NCBI RefSeq assembly: GCF_016758255.1
Contig: NZ_QYAD01000004.1
Span: 124,001 to 188,000 of the forward strand
From: Leucobacter chromiireducens subsp. chromiireducens
Lineage (GTDB): Bacteria; Actinomycetota; Actinomycetes; Actinomycetales; Microbacteriaceae
Direction of reading: 5' to 3'
DNA: 64,000 nt
Shown: piece after piece, positions 29,142 through 39,170 of the stretch
How the letters are laid out: every line of letters begins with the position of its first letter
Position numbering within the stretch: the stretch's first letter is position 1
Made by a program: the position numbers and the translations under genes
Notes under the pieces: model-generated
Told to the model about the DNA's origin: nothing
Databases searched by the model: none
Seen by the model: only the letters and a program-made list of their open reading frames with translations

Positions 29142-31745
29142 ATGAGCGCGATCCCCGACAAGCCGGCACTCGAAGGCCTCGAAGCGAAGTGGGGCCCGGT
29201 ATGGGAAGAGTCTGGGACCTACGCGTTCCCCCGCGAGGGCGCCACTGCTGACAGCGTCTACAGCATCGACACTCCCCCGCCCACGGCTTCGGGCTCCCTG
29301 CACGTCGGCCACGTGTTCTCGTACACGCACACCGATACCGTTGCGCGGTATCAGCGTATGCAGGGCAAGCGCGTGTTCTACCCCATGGGCTGGGACGACA
29401 ACGGCCTGCCCACCGAGCGCCGCGTGCAGAACTACTATGGCGTGCGCTGCGATCCCTCGCTCCCCTATGTGGCGGACTTCGTGCCCCCGCACGATGGTGG
29501 CGAAGGCAAGAGCATCAAGGCTGCCGACCAGCAGCCAATCTCGCGCCGCAATTTCATTGAGCTGTGCGAGCGCCTGACTGTTGAGGACGAGAAGCAGTTC
29601 GAGGACCTGTGGCGCACGCTCGGCCTGTCGGTCGACTGGTCGCAGAGCTACCGCACGATCGGGGCCGACTCGCTGCGCGCCTCGCAGCTCGCGTTCCTCC
29701 GCAACATTGAGCGCGGCGAGGCGTACCAGGCACAGGCGCCGACCCTGTGGGACATCACCTTCCGCACCGCGGTCGCCCAGGCTGAGCTTGAGGATCGCGA
29801 ACAGCCGAGTGCGTACCACACGCTCGCGTTCCACAAGTCCGATGGCTCGGGCGACATTCTCATCGACACCACCCGCCCCGAGCTGCTCGCAGCGTGCGTG
29901 GCGCTCGTCGCCCACCCCGACGACGAGCGTTTCCAGCCGCTCTTCGGCACCACCGTGCGCACCCCCATCTTCGACGTTGAGGTGCCGATTGTTGCGCACC
30001 ACCTCGCGAAGCAGGACAAGGGCACCGGTATCGCGATGATCTGCACCTTCGGCGATGTGACCGATGTGATCTGGTGGCGCGAGCTCGACCTCCCGAACCG
30101 CGCGATCCTCGGCTTCGATGGCCGCGTGATCAGCGAGGCGCCGGAGGCAATCACCTCGGAGGCTGGCCGCGAGGCGTACGCGCAGATCGCCGGCAAGACC
30201 GTGTTCAGCGCCAAGCAGACAATGGTCGAGCTGCTGCAGGCGTCCGGCGAGCTGACGGGCGAGATCCGCAAGATCACGCACCCCGTGAAGTTCTTCGAGA
30301 AGGGTGACAAGCCCCTCGAGATCGTTTCCACGCGCCAGTGGTACATCAAGAACGGCGCACGCGACGAGTCGCTCCGCGAGCGCCTCCTCGCGCACGGCAA
30401 GGAGCTCGAGTGGCACCCCGACTTCATGCGGGTGCGCTACGAGAACTGGGTCGAGGGCCTGTCGGGTGATTGGCTCATCTCGCGCCAGCGCTTCTTCGGT
30501 GTGCCGATCCCGGTCTGGTACCCGCTTGATGCCGACGGCAATCCTGTCTTCGATCAGCCGATCCTGCCCACGACCGAGCAGCTGCCCGTCGATCCCTCGA
30601 GCGATGTGCCCGCAGGGTTCACCGAGGCACAGCGCGGCGTGGCCGGTGGCTTCCAGGGCGAGGTCGACGTGATGGACACCTGGGCGACCTCCTCGCTCAC
30701 CCCGCAGCTCGCGGGCGGCTGGGAGCGCGATCCCGAGCTGTTTGACCTCGTGTACCCCTATAGCCTGCGCCCGCAGGGCCAGGACATCATTCGCACCTGG
30801 CTCTTCTCGACGCTGCTGCGCTCCGAGCTCGAAGCCGGGCAGCTGCCGTGGAAGAACGCCGGCATCTCGGGCTGGATCCTGGATCCCGACCGCAAGAAGA
30901 TGTCGAAGTCAAAGGGCAACGTCGTGACGCCCGCCGGTATGCTCGAGCAGCACGGCTCGGACGCGGTGCGTTACTGGGCTGCCTCTGCGAAGCTCGGCAC
31001 GGATGCGTCGTTCGACCCGCAGAACCCCACGCAGATCAAGATTGGCCGCCGTCTGGCGATCAAGCTGCTCAACGCGGCGAAGTTCACCCTCGGCTTCGAC
31101 ACGAGCGGCGTCGGCACGGTGACCGAGCCCCTCGACCGAGCGATGCTCGCAGGCCTCGCGAACGTGATCGAGGACGCGACGCGCGCGTTCGAGAACTACG
31201 ACCACGCACGGGCGCTTGAGCTCACGGAGTCGTACTTCTGGACGTTCTGCGACGACTACCTCGAGCTCGTCAAGGAGCGCGCGCACGGCGCGGCGGGCGA
31301 TGACGGCACCGGCCAGCCCCGCGCGTCGGCCGTGACTGCGCTGCGTGCCGCACTGTCGGTGTTCGTGCGCCTCTTCGCGCCATTCCTCCCCTACGCGACC
31401 GAGGAGGTCTGGTCGTGGTTCGGCGAGGGTTCCGTGCACCAGGCGCAGTGGCCCGTTGCGGCTGAAGCCCAGGCGCTAGCGGGAGACGACGCGGATGCGG
31501 CACTCCTCGCGCTCGTGGGTGGCGCACTGATTGGCGTGCGCGGCGCGAAGACAGCGGCGAAGGCCTCGCAGAAGACCCCGGTCACGCTCGCGGTGGTGCA
31601 CGCCCCCGCAGCAGATCGGGATCGCCTGCAGCGCGCCGCCGCTGACCTTGCGGCCGTGGGCCGCATCACCGAGCTGCGCATCGAGGCGGCCGAGGTCGAG
31701 GCGGTTACGGTCGCCGAGATCCAGCTCGAGCAGGCGGAGGGCTAG
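29142..31745 (+). CDS. valS: Valyl-tRNA synthetase
   Basis: 867 aa class I synthetase. HIGH motif is GSLHVGHVFSYTHTDT and the KMSKS loop KKMSKSKGNVVTPAGML. YPMGWDDNGLPTERRVQNYYG is typical of the archaeal-like ValRS variant found in several actinobacteria rather than the long coiled-coil bacterial ValRS. The editing domain includes HKSDGSGDILIDTTRPELLAACVALVAHPDD. MDTWATSSLTPQL precedes the tRNA-binding region. The next small gene starts 2 bp after the stop, so they are co-transcribed. Confidence 0.95.
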   Translation: MSAIPDKPALEGLEAKWGPVWEESGTYAFPREGATADSVYSIDTPPPTASGSLHVGHVFSYTHTDTVARYQRMQGKRVFYPMGWDDNGLPTERRVQNYYGVRCDPSLPYVADFVPPHDGGEGKSIKAADQQPISRRNFIELCERLTVEDEKQFEDLWRTLGLSVDWSQSYRTIGADSLRASQLAFLRNIERGEAYQAQAPTLWDITFRTAVAQAELEDREQPSAYHTLAFHKSDGSGDILIDTTRPELLAACVALVAHPDDERFQPLFGTTVRTPIFDVEVPIVAHHLAKQDKGTGIAMICTFGDVTDVIWWRELDLPNRAILGFDGRVISEAPEAITSEAGREAYAQIAGKTVFSAKQTMVELLQASGELTGEIRKITHPVKFFEKGDKPLEIVSTRQWYIKNGARDESLRERLLAHGKELEWHPDFMRVRYENWVEGLSGDWLISRQRFFGVPIPVWYPLDADGNPVFDQPILPTTEQLPVDPSSDVPAGFTEAQRGVAGGFQGEVDVMDTWATSSLTPQLAGGWERDPELFDLVYPYSLRPQGQDIIRTWLFSTLLRSELEAGQLPWKNAGISGWILDPDRKKMSKSKGNVVTPAGMLEQHGSDAVRYWAASAKLGTDASFDPQNPTQIKIGRRLAIKLLNAAKFTLGFDTSGVGTVTEPLDRAMLAGLANVIEDATRAFENYDHARALELTESYFWTFCDDYLELVKERAHGAAGDDGTGQPRASAVTALRAALSVFVRLFAPFLPYATEEVWSWFGEGSVHQAQWPVAAEAQALAGDDADAALLALVGGALIGVRGAKTAAKASQKTPVTLAVVHAPAADRDRLQRAAADLAAVGRITELRIEAAEVEAVTVAEIQLEQAEG

Positions 31746-31747
31746 TC

Positions 31748-31996
31748 ATGCAGCTGGGGGCACGCTGGCAGGTGGGCGAACCGCCGCACCGCGGCGTGCC
31801 CCCGGAACTGCACGACGCAATCACGGCCGCCGAGGCCGCGCACCCCGGATCCGGCTCGTGGACCCTCACCTGGCTTGAAGGGCGTCCCCAGTGCGCGCTC
31901 GACGAGTTGCTCGTGGTGTCACTCGATGCGAGCGGCGGTGTGCAGACTGCGCAGCGCGAATCCGAAGACGACGATGATGACGACTGGCTCGGCTAG
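31748..31996 (+). CDS. Small conserved protein with acidic tail
   Basis: 82 aa, no recognised domain. It has HDAITAAEAAHPGSGSWTLTWLEGRPQCALDELLVVSLD and ends with SEDDDDDDWLG, six Asp in a row. It starts 2 bp after valS and 19 bp before the lipoprotein gene, so it is probably translated as part of a valS operon. There is no signal peptide or membrane segment. Codon usage is like its neighbours. Confidence 0.65.
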   Translation: MQLGARWQVGEPPHRGVPPELHDAITAAEAAHPGSGSWTLTWLEGRPQCALDELLVVSLDASGGVQTAQRESEDDDDDDWLG

Positions 31997-32015
31997 TCGG
32001 GGCACGGAGGAACTG

Positions 32016-32558
32016 ATGCGTGAATGGCGGAACCCACGGCCGCAACGGCTGCTGTTCGCGGTCTGCGCAGCGACGCTTCTGGCGCTCCCGTTGACCGCGT
32101 GCGCACCGGAGCCGGGCGCAGACACGGGCAACACGATTCCCGAGAGCGTCGCAGGTGCCAAGGGCAAAGAGGGCGACTCTTCCGAGGGGAAGGGCGGCGA
32201 CGGCGAGAGCTGGCCGGAGCGCGACACCTCGGCAGAACTCCCGAAGAGCACCACGCTTCCCGATTCGTTCCCGGCTGAACAGTTCCGTCTCCCCGACGGT
32301 GCGATTGTGGATGACGCCGGCGCTCGCTCAGACACCGCATGGTTCGTCGTGCTCCGCGCCGCGGACACGACTGTCGCGGACGCGCTCTGGAACGAGATCA
32401 TTGCAACAAACGGCTTCACTGCCGCCGAGACCACGGGAACCGCAGAGGGTGGCGTCAGCGCGCAGCTCACCGGTGCGGGGGTGAGCGCGCTCGGCATCAC
32501 GATCCCCCAGGAGGACGGCCAGGTGCTGCTCTCCTATGACATCGAGCTGGCACCGTAG
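32016..32558 (+). CDS. Lipoprotein of unknown function
   Basis: 180 aa. An Arg-rich start and hydrophobic segment lead to the lipobox LPLTAC (Cys29), so it is exported and lipid-anchored. A low-complexity Gly/Ser/Glu/Lys linker (about residues 36-65) follows. The C-terminal domain of about 110 residues, LRAADTTVADALWNEIIATNGFTAAETTGTAEGGVSAQLTGAGVSAL, is not recognised; it resembles small extracytoplasmic folds in Microbacteriaceae. ATG 32016 is set by GGAGG. It converges on clpX. Confidence 0.78.
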   Translation: MREWRNPRPQRLLFAVCAATLLALPLTACAPEPGADTGNTIPESVAGAKGKEGDSSEGKGGDGESWPERDTSAELPKSTTLPDSFPAEQFRLPDGAIVDDAGARSDTAWFVVLRAADTTVADALWNEIIATNGFTAAETTGTAEGGVSAQLTGAGVSALGITIPQEDGQVLLSYDIELAP

Positions 32559-32628
32559 AACGTACCGGCCGAAGCTCCGTGTCCGGGGAGTTCGATGGCC
32601 TGGGAACTCGTGCCCGCGCGGAGCGAGG

Positions 32629-33900
<1,272 letters not shown>

Positions 33901-33979
33901 GCTGAGGCTCCTTCACACTCGGTCGGGGGAACACCATCGAGAATAGCGGGCACCTCCGACATTGGCGGACGGCACGCCG

Positions 33980-34007
33980 CGGGCCCCGGGGCACTCCCCG
34001 GGGCCCG
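33980..34007 (-). terminator. 12-bp GC hairpin between clpP2 and clpX
   Basis: Arms 33980-33991 and 33996-34007 (CGGGCCCCGGGG / CCCCGGGGCCCG) are perfectly complementary with a 4-nt loop. It follows the second clpP stop by 6 bp. There is no U-tract, so partial read-through into clpX is possible. Confidence 0.6.
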
Positions 34008-34013
34008 AGTGGC

Positions 34014-34709
34014 TTACTGCGGAAGGACCGGCTGCGGGTTCTTCCGGCTCGTGAGCACCTGGTCGACCAGACCGTACTCGAGCGCTTCCTGAGCGCTGAG
34101 GATCTTGTCGCGGTCGATATCGCGGTGGACCTCTTCGATCGAACGCTTCGAGTGCTTCGAGAGCGTCTCCTCGAGCCACTCACGCATCCGCATGATCTCG
34201 CGGGCCTGGATCTCGATGTCCGAGGCCTGGCCGTGACCCGCCTGGCCCGTGGAGGGCTGGTGGATCAGCACACGCGCGTTCGGCAGCGCGAGGCGCTTGC
34301 CCGGGGTGCCACCGGCGAGCAGCACCGCGGCGGCCGAAGCAGCCTGGCCGAGGCAGACCGTCTGCACATGCGGACGGATGTACTGCATCGTGTCGTAGAT
34401 CGCCGTCATCGCGGTGAACGAGCCACCGGGCGAGTTGATGTACATCGTGATGTCGCGCTCGGGATCCTGGCTTTCCAGGACGAGGAGCTGCGCCATCACG
34501 TCATCGGCCGAGGCGTCGTCCACCTGCACACCGAGGAAGATGATGCGATCCTCGAACAGCTTGGCGTAGGGGTCCTGGCGCTTGTAGCCGTACGCGGTGC
34601 GCTCCTCGAACGAGGGCAGCACGTAGCGCGACTCCGGCATCATGAGGCCGGAACCGCCGGCCTGCGGCATGTGTGAGGTCATCATCGAAAGGCTCGTTTC
34701 CTGTCCCAT
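34014..34709 (-). CDS. clpP2: ATP-dependent Clp protease proteolytic subunit (second paralogue)
   Basis: 231 aa. Catalytic Ser in [16 protein letters not shown] and catalytic His in RVLIHQPS, then the Asp region [11 protein letters not shown]. Actinobacteria typically have two ClpP proteins that co-assemble. The N-terminus has about 25 extra residues (from [13 protein letters not shown]), so a later ATG (34685/34682) is possible. It starts 3 bp after the first clpP. Confidence 0.94.
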   Translation of the reverse strand: MGQETSLSMMTSHMPQAGGSGLMMPESRYVLPSFEERTAYGYKRQDPYAKLFEDRIIFLGVQVDDASADDVMAQLLVLESQDPERDITMYINSPGGSFTAMTAIYDTMQYIRPHVQTVCLGQAASAAAVLLAGGTPGKRLALPNARVLIHQPSTGQAGHGQASDIEIQAREIMRMREWLEETLSKHSKRSIEEVHRDIDRDKILSAQEALEYGLVDQVLTSRKNPQPVLPQ

Positions 34710-34712
34710 GCT

Positions 34713-35297
34713 CTAGCGCTTCGTTCCGCCGCCGCCGATGACATCAGACGCGGAGTCGCGAATGAAGTCGACGAAGCCGTACTCAAGTGCTTCCTGTGCG
34801 GAGAACCAGCGATCCCGGTCTCCGTCCTCGTTGATCTGCTCAACCGTCTTGCCGGTCTGCGCAGCGGTGATCTCGGCGAGGCGGTTCTTCATCGAGGTGA
34901 TGAGCTGTGCCTGCGTCTGAATGTCGCTCGCGGTGCCACCGAAGCCGCCGTGGGGCTGGTGGAGCAGCACGCGGGCGTTCGGCGTGATGTACCGCTTGCC
35001 CTTGGTGCCAGCCGTCAGCAGGAACTGGCCCATCGAGGCCGCCATGCCGATGCCCACGGTGACGATGTCGTTCGGCACGAAGGACATCGTGTCGTAGATC
35101 GCCATACCCGCGGTGATCGAACCGCCGGGCGAGTTGATGTAGAGGTAGATATCCGCTTCCGGATCCTCAGCTGCCAGGAGCAGGATCTTCGCGCAGATCT
35201 CGTTCGCGTTCTCGTCGCGAACTTCAGATCCGAGCCAGATGATGCGATCCTTCAGCAGGCGTTCGAACACGCTGTTCGGTGGCGTCTGTTCTGCCAT
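34713..35297 (-). CDS. clpP1: ATP-dependent Clp protease proteolytic subunit (first paralogue)
   Basis: 194 aa from ATG 35297, preceded by TTGGAGC. The catalytic triad is visible: Ser in [16 protein letters not shown], His in [10 protein letters not shown], Asp in [16 protein letters not shown]. The frame stays open upstream, but that stretch is Arg-rich non-coding and lies over the tig terminator. Together with the following clpP and clpX it forms the Clp proteolytic machine. Confidence 0.95.
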   Translation of the reverse strand: MAEQTPPNSVFERLLKDRIIWLGSEVRDENANEICAKILLLAAEDPEADIYLYINSPGGSITAGMAIYDTMSFVPNDIVTVGIGMAASMGQFLLTAGTKGKRYITPNARVLLHQPHGGFGGTASDIQTQAQLITSMKNRLAEITAAQTGKTVEQINEDGDRDRWFSAQEALEYGFVDFIRDSASDVIGGGGTKR

Positions 35298-35402
35298 TCG
35301 GCGCTCCAATCGTTGGGTCGTGATTCGAGCGTACCGAGTTGCGCGCCCGCTCGCGCCGTTGTTCGCCCTAGGCGCATGTGCGAGCGCCCTGCGCGAAAAC
35401 GG

Positions 35403-35438
35403 CGGAAGCCCCGCACCCAGATGGGTGCGGGGCTTCCG
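35403..35438 (-). terminator. Perfect 16-bp terminator of tig
   Basis: Arms 35403-35418 and 35423-35438 (CGGAAGCCCCGCACCC and its complement) with loop AGAT. It lies 17 bp after the tig stop and about 105 bp before clpP1, separating the two units. Confidence 0.85.
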
Positions 35439-35454
35439 TGCTCGAAGCAGTCGA

Positions 35455-36969
35455 TTACTCGGCAGCCTCGGCAGCAGCCTTCTTCGCGGCGCGAGTGGCG
35501 GCAGCCTTCTTCGCAGCGGCGGAGCGTGCGGCCTTCTTCGCGGCCTCCTCATCGCTCACCTCAGCGTCGTCGGCCTCAGCCTTCGGTGCCTTCTTCGCAG
35601 CAGCCTTCTTCGCGGGCGCCTTCTTGGCGGGCTTCTCCTCGGCCGCGGCCTCGGTTGCCTCAGCCTCGTCCTCAGCGCCCTCGTCCTCGGTGTCCACCGC
35701 GGTGAACTCGCTCAGATCGACAGCCTTGCCGTTCTGGTCCACGACGTTGGCCTTCGCGAGCGCAATCGCGAGCGCCTTGTTACGGGTGACCTCGCCAAGG
35801 ATGACGCCCATCTGGTTGCCCTGGCTGATCGCCTGGAGGAACTGGGTGGGCTCCATGCCGTACTGCTGAGCCGACTGGAAGATGTACTGCGAGAGCTCGT
35901 TCTGGGTCGGGGTGACCTCTTCTGCCTCGACGATTGCGTCGAGCAGGAGCTGGAGCTGGATCTGCTTCTCCGAGGAGACGCGGACCTCTGCGCGGTGCTC
36001 GTCGTCCTCGAGACGGCCCTCACCCTCGAGGTGACGGTGCACCTCCTCCTCGACGAGCTCCTCCGACACGGGGATGCCGGCCTGCTCGATGAGGGTCTCG
36101 GTGAAGAGATCGCGCGCCTGCTGGCCCTGCGCGAACACGCTGGCGCGTGCGGCCTGGTCCTTGAGGCTCTCGCGGAGCTCAGCGATCGTGTCGAACTCGC
36201 TCGCAAGCTGTGCGAACTCGTCGTCAGCCTCGGGCAGCTCGCGCTCCTTGACCGCGGTGAGCGTCAGCGACACCTCAGCGTCGCGGCCCTCGTGCTCGCC
36301 GCCGAGCAGCTGCGAGGAGAACGTCGTCGACTCACCTGCGGTGAGGGTCTCAACTGCCTCATCGGTGCCCTCGAGCAGGTTGCCTGCGCCGACCTCGTAG
36401 GAGACTCCCTGCGCCTGGTCGACCTCTTCGCCGTCAACGGTCGCAACGAGGTCCAGCTCAACGAAGTCACCGGTCTTGGCGGGGCGATCCACCGTGACGA
36501 GGGTGCCGAAGCGCTCGCGGAGCTTGAGGAGCTCAGCGTCGACCGCAGCCTCATCCACCTCAGCGTTGTCCACGGTCAGCGTGATGCCGTCGTAGTTGGG
36601 CAGCGTGAACTCGGGGCGAACCTCGACCTCGAATACGAGACCGAGCGTGCTCTTCGGGTCCTTCGCATCGGGCCAGCTTGCCACGTCAGCGGTCGGGCGG
36701 CCCATGGGGCGCTCATCCGACTCAGCGAGGGCGGCCTGGTAGAAATCGTCGAGTGAGTGGTTCACTGCCTCCTGGATGACCGCCTCGCGGCCGACGCGCT
36801 GATCAATGATCGGCGCGGGAACCTTGCCCTTGCGGAAGCCGGGGATCGAGACCTGCTCGGAGATGGTCTTGTACGCCTGCTTGAGGTACGGCTCCAGCTC
36901 GTCGAGCGTGACCTCCACGCTCAGCTTGGCGCGGGTCGGAGTGAGCTTCTCAGCTGTCGTCTTCGGCAA
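35455..36969 (-). CDS. tig: Trigger factor (ribosome-associated chaperone, peptidyl-prolyl isomerase)
   Basis: 504 aa. The ribosome-binding signature GFRKGKVP is in [20 protein letters not shown]. The FKBP-like domain ([16 protein letters not shown]) follows, then the helical chaperone domain. From about residue 440 a low-complexity tail of Ala/Lys/Glu repeats ([16 protein letters not shown] and beyond) adds about 65 residues to the normal length. The start is TTG 36969 with GAGAGG upstream. Downstream are a strong terminator and the clp genes. Confidence 0.95.
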   Translation of the reverse strand: MPKTTAEKLTPTRAKLSVEVTLDELEPYLKQAYKTISEQVSIPGFRKGKVPAPIIDQRVGREAVIQEAVNHSLDDFYQAALAESDERPMGRPTADVASWPDAKDPKSTLGLVFEVEVRPEFTLPNYDGITLTVDNAEVDEAAVDAELLKLRERFGTLVTVDRPAKTGDFVELDLVATVDGEEVDQAQGVSYEVGAGNLLEGTDEAVETLTAGESTTFSSQLLGGEHEGRDAEVSLTLTAVKERELPEADDEFAQLASEFDTIAELRESLKDQAARASVFAQGQQARDLFTETLIEQAGIPVSEELVEEEVHRHLEGEGRLEDDEHRAEVRVSSEKQIQLQLLLDAIVEAEEVTPTQNELSQYIFQSAQQYGMEPTQFLQAISQGNQMGVILGEVTRNKALAIALAKANVVDQNGKAVDLSEFTAVDTEDEGAEDEAEATEAAAEEKPAKKAPAKKAAAKKAPKAEADDAEVSDEEAAKKAARSAAAKKAAATRAAKKAAAEAAE

Positions 36970-37030
36970 TTTGGCCTCTCAATGATCGAAAATCGTGCTG
37001 CATATCAGCCTGTGTCGGGTCGGATGACCC

Positions 37031-37108
37031 TGGTCGGGGCGACAGGATTCGAACCTGCGACCTCCCGCTCCCAAAGCGGGCGCTCTAGCCAAGCTGAGCT
37101 ACGCCCCG
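37031..37108 (-). tRNA. tRNA-Pro (TGG)
   Basis: The minus strand gives acceptor CGGGGCG/CGCCCCG, anticodon stem CCCGC/GCGGG with loop TTTGGGA (anticodon TGG), and a T-arm GCAGG-TTCGAAT-CCTGT. The 3' CCA is encoded (37033-37031). Confidence 0.95.
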
Positions 37109-37208
37109 AAAACCACGTGGGTTTCACAGCCGGAACACGCGTTACGCGCGCAACCCGAGCAAGTCTATCCGAAACCAGCTGCGTGGCGCACTCCGCGCCG
37201 CAAAACAC

Positions 37209-37235
37209 GAAACCCCCGCGCGAGGCGGGGGTTTC
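37209..37235. terminator. Hairpin between tRNA-Gly and tRNA-Pro
   Basis: GAAACCCCCGC (37209-37219) and GCGGGGGTTTC (37225-37235), 11 bp, loop GCGAG. On the minus strand it follows tRNA-Gly, ending its transcript. Confidence 0.75.
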
Positions 37236-37238
37236 AAT

Positions 37239-37312
37239 TGGAGGGGATGACGGGAATCGAACCCGCGTAATCAGTTTGGAAGACTGAGGCTCTACCATTG
37301 AGCTACATCCCC
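37239..37312 (-). tRNA. tRNA-Gly (TCC)
   Basis: Acceptor GGGGATG/CATCCCC, anticodon loop CTTCCAA (anticodon TCC) in stem TCAGT/ACTGA, T-arm GCGGG-TTCGATT-CCCGT. CCA is encoded (37241-37239). Confidence 0.95.
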
Positions 37313-37358
37313 GTGGCGCGTGCTCCGAGTGCCGAAGCACCTCACTGAGCATAGTGCA

Positions 37359-37976
37359 TCAGTGTTCCGCGTCGCGATTTCCCGCTCCGAGTTCGCGTGT
37401 CGCGGCCGCGTGATGCGCCGTGTGCCGCAGGTAAATCTCCGCGTTTTCGCGCACGCCGGCGCGTTCCTCGGGCCTCAGCTCACGCACCACGCGGCCCGGA
37501 ACACCTGCGAAGAGCGTGTGGGGCGGGACCGTCACCCCCTGCGGTACGAGCGCGCCCGCGGCGATGAGCGATCCCGATCCGATCGTGGCGCCACTCAGCA
37601 CCGTCGCCCCCATGCCGATCAAACACCCATCTTCGACGGTCGCGCCATGGATGATTGCGTTGTGCCCCACCGAGACATCGGCGCCAATCAGCGCGGGATC
37701 GCCGGACTGAGTGTGCACCACAACGCCGTCCTGGAGGTTGCTCCGCGGCCCCACACGCACCGCATCCGAGTCCCCACGTAGCACCGCGTTGTACCAGACA
37801 CTGACATCTTCACCGAGGGTCACGTCGCCCACCACCACGGCCCCGGGGGCGAGCCACGCGCTTGACGCAACGTGCGGGAAACGCTGCGGATCGAGTGGGA
37901 TCACGAGGCCATGCGAACCGTTCGGTACTCCCACCGCTCCGTCGCGCTGCCCCTCTGGCGTGCCTACTTCACTCAC
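37359..37976 (-). CDS. Gamma-class carbonic anhydrase-like hexapeptide protein
   Basis: 205 aa left-handed beta-helix. Hexapeptide repeats run from WLAPGAVVVGDVTLGEDVSVWYNAVLRGD to GSGSLIAAGALVPQGVTVPP. The three metal His positions are present in VVVHTQSGD and VGHNAIIHGA. NLQDGVVVH is the gamma-CA signature. Family members are zinc or iron enzymes or structural homologues such as PaaY/YrdA, so carbonic anhydrase activity is not certain. It lies alone between tRNA genes. Confidence 0.9.
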   Translation of the reverse strand: MSEVGTPEGQRDGAVGVPNGSHGLVIPLDPQRFPHVASSAWLAPGAVVVGDVTLGEDVSVWYNAVLRGDSDAVRVGPRSNLQDGVVVHTQSGDPALIGADVSVGHNAIIHGATVEDGCLIGMGATVLSGATIGSGSLIAAGALVPQGVTVPPHTLFAGVPGRVVRELRPEERAGVRENAEIYLRHTAHHAAATRELGAGNRDAEH

Positions 37977-37999
37977 GTCTGCCTCCTTGAAGATCGCAA

Positions 38000-38027
38000 A
38001 AGGCCCCCACCAAACGGTGAGGGCCTT
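38000..38027 (-). terminator. Hairpin downstream of tRNA-Asn
   Basis: AAGGCCC and GGGCCTT (38000-38006, 38021-38027) enclosing ACC/GGT. On the minus strand it follows tRNA-Asn and precedes the carbonic anhydrase gene. Confidence 0.65.
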
Positions 38028-38031
38028 ATCG

Positions 38032-38104
38032 CTCCCCCGGCTGGGCTCGAACCAGCGACATCCTGATTAACAGTCAAGCGCTCTGCCAACTGAGCTACAG
38101 GGGA
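38032..38104 (-). tRNA. tRNA-Asn (GTT)
   Basis: Acceptor TCCCCTG/CGGGGGA, D-arm with CAGTTGGCAGAG, anticodon loop TGTTAAT (anticodon GTT), T-arm GCTGG-TTCGAGC-CCAGC. CCA is not encoded. Confidence 0.94.
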
Positions 38105-38197
38105 TCATTGCGTTGCAACCTGATTATCGTACCAAGGCGGTGAAACGGGATGCAAATCGGGCCACCACGGGCGGGAAGCCGGGCGCGCCGCGCAGGG

Positions 38198-39046
38198 CTA
38201 CTCCTCGGCAATCTCGTCGTAGGCGGTGGCACGCAGCGCCTGAGCGAGCTTTTGCACGTAGCCGTGATCCGCGGTGCGGAAGATCTCGTTGATGTCGCCG
38301 TGACCAACAAGTCGTCCCTGCTGCATCACCAGGACGTCCTGCACCAGCGCCTCGAGCATCCCAATGTCGTGGCTGATCAGCAGCATCGTTGCGCTGGTGC
38401 GCTCCCGATACCAGCGGAGCAGCTCGACGATGCGTGGGCGATTGTTCGCGTCGACACCGAGGGTGGGCTCGTCGGCTACGAGAACGGGCGGATTCAGCAT
38501 GAGTGAGCGCATCACCGCGACACGCTGGCGCTGCCCCTTTGAGAGCTCGTACGGGTATTCCTGCAGCTTCGCGAGCGGCAGCGCGACGATGTCCATCATC
38601 TCGGCGACCAGTTCGCCAAGCGCCTCCCGGTCGAAATCCCGGCTTCGCTCGGCGATCGGCTCGAAGAGGATGTCGCCGACGTTGAGCTCCGGGGTGAGGG
38701 TCGCACCGGCGTCCTGCGCCAGATGCCCAACGTAGGCCGTCAGTCGGCTGCGGCTCCGACGGCCGAGGCGGCGCATGGGGACGTCAAGCACGGTGGCCGC
38801 GCCGCCCGTGAGCTTCATTCGTGAGGACTTCTCCCCCGCGTCGAGCGCTCGACCCGCCAGAAAGCGCGCGATCGTCGACTTGCCCGAGCCGCTTTCGCCG
38901 AGCAAGGCCATCACCTCGCCACGCCCCACCTCGAAGCTCACGCCCTCAACGGCCTCAAACTCTTTGCCGCCGGCGTGCGCCGGGTACGAGAGCGAGATAT
39001 CGGAAACGCGGATCGCAGGGGCCGCGTCGAGGTTGGGATGAGCCAC
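38198..39046 (-). CDS. ABC transporter ATP-binding protein, oligopeptide/nickel (OppD-DppD) type, orphan
   Basis: 282 aa. Walker A GESGSGKSTIARFLAG, signature ELSKGQRQRVAVMRSLM, Walker B VLVADEPTLGVDANNR, switch His in LLISHDIGML. The Q-loop segment AYVGHLAQDAGATLTPELNVGDILFEPI resembles peptide importers of the Dpp/Opp group. No permease or binding protein lies near it, so its partners are elsewhere or it has another role. Confidence 0.88.
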   Translation of the reverse strand: MAHPNLDAAPAIRVSDISLSYPAHAGGKEFEAVEGVSFEVGRGEVMALLGESGSGKSTIARFLAGRALDAGEKSSRMKLTGGAATVLDVPMRRLGRRSRSRLTAYVGHLAQDAGATLTPELNVGDILFEPIAERSRDFDREALGELVAEMMDIVALPLAKLQEYPYELSKGQRQRVAVMRSLMLNPPVLVADEPTLGVDANNRPRIVELLRWYRERTSATMLLISHDIGMLEALVQDVLVMQQGRLVGHGDINEIFRTADHGYVQKLAQALRATAYDEIAEE

Positions 39047-39170
39047 GGGCTAGTCTCCTCGGGGTGGGCGGAAGGGGTACACCCGGACGCCGCGGCAACG
39101 TGCACCAAGGGTCCGTGTGCGCAAGCCTAGGGGACGGCGCATGCACGCTGGCGTTGCGCGCCCGACGTGT

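Noticed and set aside
29048-29251. 67-codon frame starting GTG upstream of and overlapping valS
   Set aside because: It runs out of frame into valS, has no recognisable protein features and no ribosome-binding site; valS ATG at 29142 is in a conserved start context.
35265-35290. CGAAC-N5-GTTCG near the clpP1 start as a LexA site
   Set aside because: Spacing is 5 rather than 4 and it lies inside the clpP1 coding sequence.
35298-35552. N-terminal extension of clpP1 by 85 codons
   Set aside because: The extension is Arg/Pro-rich, covers the tig terminator, and a good ribosome-binding site precedes the internal ATG at 35297.
37141-38030. CRISPR-like or repeat array around the tRNA hairpins
   Set aside because: The repeated-looking elements are individual tRNA arms and terminators with different sequences.
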